Source: Streptomyces sclerotialus
GTDB lineage: Bacteria; Actinomycetota; Actinomycetes; Streptomycetales; Streptomycetaceae
DNA length: 64,000 nucleotides
Direction: 5' to 3'
Assembly (NCBI GenBank): GCA_000719105.1
Contig: JODX01000012.1
Coordinates: 1-64,000 of the forward strand
Within the stretch, counting starts at the first letter, position 1. Every line of letters starts with the position of its first letter. Below are positions 59,311 to 64,000 of this stretch, piece by piece. The notes below the pieces were generated by a model, which saw only the letters and a program-made list of their open reading frames with translations, was not told where the DNA came from and searched no databases. Position numbers and translations under genes: made by a program.

Positions 59311-60675
59311 ATGAAGATCAGCATTCTCCGGAGCAGCCGAGGCGCGAGCCGTACGCCCGCCGCCCTCGCTCTGGGCGCCGCCCTCGCGCTGACCCTCACC
59401 GCCTGCGGTGACGACGGCAGCGGCGCGGCGGGCGACGACGGCGCCGAGGGCAGCGGCACGGGCAAGATCACTTTCTGGGACAACAACGGTGGTGTGCGCA
59501 CCGACATCTGGAAGGAGATCATCGCCGACTTCGAGAAGGCCAACCCGGACATCGACGTCGAGTACGTCGGTGTCGCCTCCACCGAGTACCAGTCCAAGGT
59601 CGACACGGCCATCCAGGGCGGCGGGCTGCCGGACGTCGGCGGCGTCGGCGCGGCCATGGCCGCCGGCTTCGCCGCCCAGAACGCGCTGGAGCCGCTGCAG
59701 GACCGGCTCGCCGAGTCCTCGCTCGACGGCAAGCTCAACGAGAGCATGATCGAGTCCCTGAAGGCGGCCGGCGGATCCGAGGAGAACCTGTACTCGATAC
59801 CGACCTCGGCCAACAACGGTGTGCTCTACTACCGCACCGACCTGTTCGAGAAGGAAGGCCTGAAGGAGCCGTCCAGCTGGGACGCGTTCTACGAGGCGGC
59901 CGAGAAGCTCACCGACGCCAAGAACAACGCGTTCGGCTACACCATCCGCGGCGGCGCGGGCTCCATCGCGCAGGCGCTGGACGCGATGTACGGGCAGTCC
60001 GGGATCACCTCGTTCTGGGACGAGGCGGGGGAGAAGACCACCCTCAACGACCCGAAGAACGTCGAGGCCCTGGAGAAGTACGCGGCCCTCTACAAGAAGA
60101 CCACCCCGTCCGCCGACCTCAACAACGACTTCACCAAGATGGTCGCCCAGTACGACTCGGGCACCATCGGCATGCTCAACCACAACCTGGGCTCCTACCA
60201 GGACCACGTGAAGGCCTTCGGCACCGACAAGTTCCGTGGCATCCCGCAGCCCACCGGCCCCGGCGGCAAGCGCGTCCAGGTCTCCAACCCGGTCGACGGC
60301 CTCGGTATCTACAAGGCCTCCAAGAACAAGGAGGCGGCCTGGAAGTTCATCGAGTTCGCCTCGGGGCACGAGGCGAACTCGAAGTTCAACGAGTCGGCGG
60401 GCCAGGTCCCGGCGAACACCGAGGCCGCGAAGGACGAGTGGATCAGCAAGGCCGAGCCGACCAAGCTCGCCGCGGAGGCCCTCAACGACGGCTCCACCAC
60501 CATCGTCCAGCTCCCGTACTACCTGCCGGACTGGAACACCCTGTCCAAGACCGACAACGAGCCCAACTTCCAGAAGGTCCTGCTCGGCGACATGAGCGCC
60601 AAGGACTTCCTGGACACGATGGCCGGCCAGCTCAACGAGGCCCAGGCGGAGTGGAACGAGCAGAAGAAGGGCTGA
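59311..60675 (+). CDS. sugar ABC importer solute-binding lipoprotein
   Basis: A 454-residue extracytoplasmic binding protein. The signal peptide ends in the lipobox LTACGDDG; the mature part is a MalE-type fold (KITFWDNNGGVRTDIWKEII; SIPTSANNGVLYYRTDLFEK; IGMLNHNLGSYQDHVKAFGT; ASKNKEAAWKFIEFASGHEA). It lies within the pectin genes but 6.4 kb from the two permeases it most likely serves, between a pectate lyase and the CE12 gene. AGAAGAAGAGAG precedes the ATG. A hairpin follows. Confidence 0.9.
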   Translation: MKISILRSSRGASRTPAALALGAALALTLTACGDDGSGAAGDDGAEGSGTGKITFWDNNGGVRTDIWKEIIADFEKANPDIDVEYVGVASTEYQSKVDTAIQGGGLPDVGGVGAAMAAGFAAQNALEPLQDRLAESSLDGKLNESMIESLKAAGGSEENLYSIPTSANNGVLYYRTDLFEKEGLKEPSSWDAFYEAAEKLTDAKNNAFGYTIRGGAGSIAQALDAMYGQSGITSFWDEAGEKTTLNDPKNVEALEKYAALYKKTTPSADLNNDFTKMVAQYDSGTIGMLNHNLGSYQDHVKAFGTDKFRGIPQPTGPGGKRVQVSNPVDGLGIYKASKNKEAAWKFIEFASGHEANSKFNESAGQVPANTEAAKDEWISKAEPTKLAAEALNDGSTTIVQLPYYLPDWNTLSKTDNEPNFQKVLLGDMSAKDFLDTMAGQLNEAQAEWNEQKKG

Positions 60676-60698
60676 TCTGACGCCCGCCGCTGAAAGCG

Positions 60699-60739
60699 AG
60701 GGCCGGCGGCTTCCACATGTCGCGCCAGCCGCCGGCCCT
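60699..60739 (+). terminator. hairpin after the binding-protein gene
   Basis: Perfect 13-nt arms AGGGCCGGCGGCT and AGCCGCCGGCCCT with a 15-nt loop, 23 nt after the stop. Reads as a terminator, or a stabiliser that keeps binding-protein mRNA abundant. Confidence 0.75.
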
Positions 60740-60814
60740 TCACCTCCCGCCCCGCCCCATGACCACCCCCCACGTCCGAAAGGCCCCTGTTCCTGTTCCG
60801 AAAGGCACACCGTC

Positions 60815-61615
60815 GTGTCCCTCACCCGCAGACAGGTCACCACCGCGGCCCTGGCCGCCGTCCCCCTCGCCGTCGCCGCGGCGCCCTCGGCATCCGCACA
60901 CGGCTCCCGGCGCCCCCGCGCACGCACCCTCCACATCGCCGGTGACTCCACCGCCGCCCAGAAGTACGCCGACGCCGCCCCCGAGACCGGCTGGGGCATG
61001 GCCCTGCCGTACTTTCTGAACCGCACCGTCGACGTCGCCAACCACGCGGTCAACGGCCGCAGTTCCAAGAGCTTCATCGACGAGGGGCGGCTGGACGCGA
61101 TCCTCGCCGCGATCCGCCCCGGCGATCTCCTCCTCGTGCAGTTCGGCCACAACGACTCCAAGTCCGAGGACCCCGCGCGCTACACCGAGCCCTGGACGAC
61201 GTACCAGGACCACCTGCGCCAGTACGTCGACGGCGCCCGTGCCCGCGGGGCGCGGCCCCTGCTCGCCACGTCCGTCGAACGCCGGAGGTTCAGCGCGGAC
61301 GGCACCGCGCAGCGCTCCCTCGGCGAGTACCCGGCGGCCCTGCGCGCCCTCGCCGCCGAGGAGGGCGTGGCGCTGCTCGACATCGAGGCGCTGTCCCTCG
61401 CGCTCTGGCAGGAACTGGGGCCGGAGGAGACCAAGAAGTACTTCAACTGGACCGCCACCGAGCAGGACAACACCCACTTCAACCCGCCCGGTGCGATCGC
61501 CGTGGCCCGGCTCGTCGCGCGCGAGCTGCTGCGCCGCCGGGTGCTCCTGTCCCGGGACGTGCGGCGGCTGAAGGACGAGATCCCCGAGTCGTGGATCACC
61601 TGGCCCGAGGCGTGA
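60815..61615 (+). CDS. secreted rhamnogalacturonan acetylesterase, CE12/SGNH type
   Basis: Removes acetyl groups from rhamnogalacturonan, opening it to lyases. The 266-residue protein has a twin-arginine-like signal (LTRRQVTTAALAAVPLAVAA) and SGNH blocks in order: LHIAGDSTAAQKY (nucleophilic Ser), VANHAVNGRSSKSFIDEG (Gly), LLVQFGHNDSKSED (Asn) and TEQDNTHFNPPGAIAVA (Asp and His). This block pattern is typical of CE12. GTG start with AAAGG upstream. Confidence 0.87.
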   Translation: MSLTRRQVTTAALAAVPLAVAAAPSASAHGSRRPRARTLHIAGDSTAAQKYADAAPETGWGMALPYFLNRTVDVANHAVNGRSSKSFIDEGRLDAILAAIRPGDLLLVQFGHNDSKSEDPARYTEPWTTYQDHLRQYVDGARARGARPLLATSVERRRFSADGTAQRSLGEYPAALRALAAEEGVALLDIEALSLALWQELGPEETKKYFNWTATEQDNTHFNPPGAIAVARLVARELLRRRVLLSRDVRRLKDEIPESWITWPEA

Positions 61616-61672
61616 GTCCGTACCGCCTCGTCCCCCTTACTCCCCAAGCTTGATCGAAAGGACCTCTTCCTC

Positions 61673-63001
61673 ATGCGTACCCGCACATGGCATGGACCTG
61701 CCACTCGCATCACCGCTCTCGTCGGCTGCACCGCGCTCGTCCTCGCGGTCACCGCCACCGCCGCCTCCGCCACCGGTCACGGCCACTCCCGCGACCTCGC
61801 CCGGCAGACCCTCGCCGCGAACGACGGCTGGGCCGCCGAGGGCACCGGCACGACGGGCGGCGCGGCCGCCGACGCCGAGCACGTGTACACGGTCACCACC
61901 TGGGCGGAGTTCAAGGCCGCGCTCGCCGACGGCGGCGACGCCCCGAAGATCGTCAAGGTGAAGGGCGTCATCGACCCCGTCGCCGAGGGATGCGCCTCGT
62001 TCGAGGCCGAGGGCTACGACTTCGACGCCTACCTGGAGAAGTACTCCCCGGAGAACTGGGGCCTGGACGAGGACCTGTCCGGCGAGCCCGCCGACAGCCC
62101 CGAGGGCCTGCGCGCGGCCTCCGCCGCCGCCCAGGACAAGGCCATCAAGGTCAACATCCCCGCCAACACCACCATCGTCGGCGTCGGCAGAGACGCGGGC
62201 ATCAGAGGCGGCAGCCTCCAGATCCGCGGCGTGGACAACGTCATCGTCCGCAACCTCACCATCGAGGCCCCCCTCGACTGCTTCCCCCAGTGGGACCCCA
62301 CCGACGGCGACAACGGCGCCTGGAACTCCGAGTACGACGCGGTCGTCGTCTACGGCTCCACCCATGTGTGGATCGACCACAACACGCTCACCGACGGCCG
62401 CTACCCGGACAGTACGCTCCCCGCCTACTTCGGCCAGACCTACCAGCAGCACGACGGCCTGCTCGACGTGGTGCGCGGCGCCAACTACGTGACGGCGTCC
62501 TGGAACTCCTTCGAGAACCACGACAAGACCATCCTCATCGGCAACAGCGACAGCGCCGGCGCCACCGACACCGGCAAGCTCAAGGTCACCCTCCACCACA
62601 ACCGCTTCAAGGGCATCGTGGAGCGTGCCCCGCGCGTCCGCTTCGGCCAGGTCGACGCGTACAACAACCACTTCGTGGTCGCCAAGGACCAGAAGTACGG
62701 CTACTCCTTCGGCGTCGGCGCCTCCTCGCAGCTGTACGCCGAGAAGAACGCCTTCTCCCTCCCGGCCGGCGTCAGCCCCGCCCAGACGCTGAAGAAGTGG
62801 AGCGAGGCCCCGCTCACCGCGGAGAACAACTACGTCAACGGCAAGCGGACGGACCTCATCGCCGTCCACAACGCGGAGGTCCCCGAGGAGACCCTCCAGT
62901 CGGGTGCCGGCTGGACGCCCACGCTGCGCACCAAGGTCAACTCCCCGCTGGTCGTGCCGGTGGTCGTCGCCCTGGGCGCGGGCGCCGGGAAGGTGCGGTG
63001 A
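61673..63001 (+). CDS. secreted pectate lyase, PL1 family (third)
   Basis: A 442-residue protein with signal peptide (RITALVGCTALVLAVTATAA) and the PL1 helix: SRDLARQTLAANDGWAAEGT, TTIVGVGRDAGIRGGSLQIR, VRNLTIEAPLDCFPQWDPTD, STHVWIDHNTLTDGRYPDST, QHDGLLDVVRGANYVTASWN and LHHNRFKGIVERAPRVRFGQ with the catalytic Arg. It shares its whole layout, including an insert after the first strands, with the lyase at 52917, so the two look like an old duplication. GAAAGGACC lies before the ATG. Followed directly by the pectinesterase gene (stop shared with a possible GTG). Confidence 0.92.
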   Translation: MRTRTWHGPATRITALVGCTALVLAVTATAASATGHGHSRDLARQTLAANDGWAAEGTGTTGGAAADAEHVYTVTTWAEFKAALADGGDAPKIVKVKGVIDPVAEGCASFEAEGYDFDAYLEKYSPENWGLDEDLSGEPADSPEGLRAASAAAQDKAIKVNIPANTTIVGVGRDAGIRGGSLQIRGVDNVIVRNLTIEAPLDCFPQWDPTDGDNGAWNSEYDAVVVYGSTHVWIDHNTLTDGRYPDSTLPAYFGQTYQQHDGLLDVVRGANYVTASWNSFENHDKTILIGNSDSAGATDTGKLKVTLHHNRFKGIVERAPRVRFGQVDAYNNHFVVAKDQKYGYSFGVGASSQLYAEKNAFSLPAGVSPAQTLKKWSEAPLTAENNYVNGKRTDLIAVHNAEVPEETLQSGAGWTPTLRTKVNSPLVVPVVVALGAGAGKVR

Positions 63002-63003
63002 CC

Positions 63004-64000
63004 ATGGACCAGCCCTCCCGCAACACCCTCGGCAGGCGGTCGTTCGTCGCAGCGACCGCCGGTGCCGGGGCCGCACTCGCACTGGCACTCGCCTCCCCCG
63101 TCCAGGCCCACGGACGACGCTCCCCCTTCGGCCGGTACGGCTCCCCGCGCGCGCGGCTGACCGCCACCACCCTGTACGTCCACCCCGGCGGCCTCGGCGA
63201 CCACACCACCGTGCAGGCCGCCGTCGACGCGGCGGGCAGCGGCTGCACGCTGGTCATCGCACCCGGCACCTACCGGGAGACGGTCGCCGTCAGCACCGCC
63301 CGCACGGAGATGACCTGGATCGGCGCCTCGGACGACGCCCGCGACGTCACCCTCGTGTACGACAACGCGGCCGGCACCCCCAAGCCCGACGGTTCGGGCA
63401 CCTACGGCACCAGCGGCTCGGCCACCACCACCGTGCAGGCCGACGGCTTCACCGCCCGGCACCTCACCTTCGCCAACGACTGGCTGCGCGCCGACCACCC
63501 CGGCTTCAGCGGCACCCAGGCCGTCGCGATCAAGGTGCAGGGCGACCGGTCCGCGTTCCACCACTGCCGCTTCCTCGGCCACCAGGACACCCTGTACGCC
63601 GACACGAGGGCGCTCGGCACCTTCGCCCGGCAGTACTTCGCGCACTGCTACGTCGAGGGCGACGTGGACTTCGTGTTCGGCCGGGCCACCGCCGTGTACG
63701 AGCACTGCCACTTCCGCACCCTGATCCGCACGGACCTGACCGGCGCCCCCTACGGCTTCGTCTTCGCACCGTCCACCGCGGGCGCCAACCCGCGCGGCTA
63801 CCTGGTGACCCACAGCCGGGTGACGAGCGAGGCCCCCGACGGCTACTACAAGCTGGCCCGCCCCTGGGTGCCCAGCTCCGACACCACCGCCCGCCCGATG
63901 CTGACCGTGCGCGAGACCCGCCTCGGCCCCGGCATCGACGCGGTGGCGCCGTACACCAACATGGCGTCGGGCTACCCCTGGCAGGACCAGCGGTTCGCCG
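63004..64000 (+). CDS. secreted pectinesterase, CE8 family (cut by window edge)
   Basis: Removes methyl groups from pectin, making it a substrate for pectate lyases. The 332 residues visible have a twin-arginine signal (LGRRSFVAATAGAGAALALA) and CE8 landmarks: TLVIAPGTYRETVAV, ADGFTARHLTFANDW, GTQAVAIKVQGDRSAFHHCR, FLGHQDTLYAD with catalytic Gln-Asp, GDVDFVFGRATAVYEHCHF with the nucleophilic Asp, and YYKLARPWVP with the Arg-Trp. ATG 63004 is preferred since GAAGG is 10 nt upstream; GTG 62998 overlapping the lyase stop is the alternative. The C-terminus is outside the window. Confidence 0.93.
   Translation, partial: MDQPSRNTLGRRSFVAATAGAGAALALALASPVQAHGRRSPFGRYGSPRARLTATTLYVHPGGLGDHTTVQAAVDAAGSGCTLVIAPGTYRETVAVSTARTEMTWIGASDDARDVTLVYDNAAGTPKPDGSGTYGTSGSATTTVQADGFTARHLTFANDWLRADHPGFSGTQAVAIKVQGDRSAFHHCRFLGHQDTLYADTRALGTFARQYFAHCYVEGDVDFVFGRATAVYEHCHFRTLIRTDLTGAPYGFVFAPSTAGANPRGYLVTHSRVTSEAPDGYYKLARPWVPSSDTTARPMLTVRETRLGPGIDAVAPYTNMASGYPWQDQRFA

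Noticed and set aside
60690..60700. TGAAAGCGAG as a third copy of the shared operator
   Set aside because: Only half of the dyad is kept, and it lies in the terminator region after the binding-protein gene.

Overview
This is a very GC-rich stretch (roughly 70 percent or more by eye) with dense, translationally coupled operons, frequent GTG and occasional TTG starts, twin-arginine secreted proteins and ABC sugar importers without their own ATPase. Together with the gene content (SufR-led suf operon, Zwf-OpcA pair, MsiK-dependent style importers) it points to a Streptomyces chromosome. From memory the order pgi / pgl-opcA-zwf-tal-tkt / ctaB / ctaA / suf / dapD / dapA / pectate lyases resembles the S. 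coelicolor region around SCO1880 to SCO1942; this was not checked by alignment.

Left part (1 to about 13.7 kb): the 3' end of pgi converges on the pentose-phosphate operon tkt-tal-zwf-opcA-pgl (minus strand). The tkt gene is broken in this sequence by an internal deletion plus frameshift. Divergent from it is ctaB (heme O synthase); ctaA (heme A synthase) lies nearby, with an unknown small protein, an amidohydrolase, an ABC exporter pair and an AAC(3)-fold acetyltransferase between or next to them.

Middle part (13.7 to 38 kb): a complete actinobacterial SUF iron-sulphur operon (sufR-B-D-Rieske-C-S-U-sufT-like) closed by a perfect 46-bp palindrome; a sulfotransferase; a VOC protein; dapD; an ECF sigma factor with a probable anti-sigma factor that carries an EF-hand-like loop; dapA; a small-gene cluster with holin-X and DUF3618 membrane proteins; a secreted nuclease/phosphoesterase and a PhoX-type protein, each preceded by 11-bp direct repeats resembling PHO boxes; a decayed TROVE (Ro60-like) gene; a bacterial NACHT NTPase with HEAT/LRR-like C-terminus; and a double-TerD protein.

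Right part (38 to 64 kb): a polyol-type ABC importer operon with zinc dehydrogenase and DeoR regulator, followed by what looks like a pectin utilisation locus. It contains three PL1 pectate lyases, a pectinesterase (CE8, cut by the right edge), a rhamnogalacturonan acetylesterase (CE12), a GH43 enzyme, a sugar ABC importer, a Gfo/Idh dehydrogenase next to a PmoA/DUF6807 protein, a GntR regulator, an IlvD-type sugar-acid dehydratase with a DapA-type partner, uronate dehydrogenase and 5-dehydro-4-deoxyglucarate dehydratase. The inferred logic is extracellular demethylation, deacetylation and lyase cleavage, uptake of oligomers, then oxidative conversion of uronates and sugar acids towards 2-oxoglutarate. 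The same GAAAGCGCTTAC operator-like sequence sits in front of both the GntR operon and the importer operon. One conserved-looking protein of unknown function is co-translated with kdgD and is a good candidate for a new pathway enzyme.
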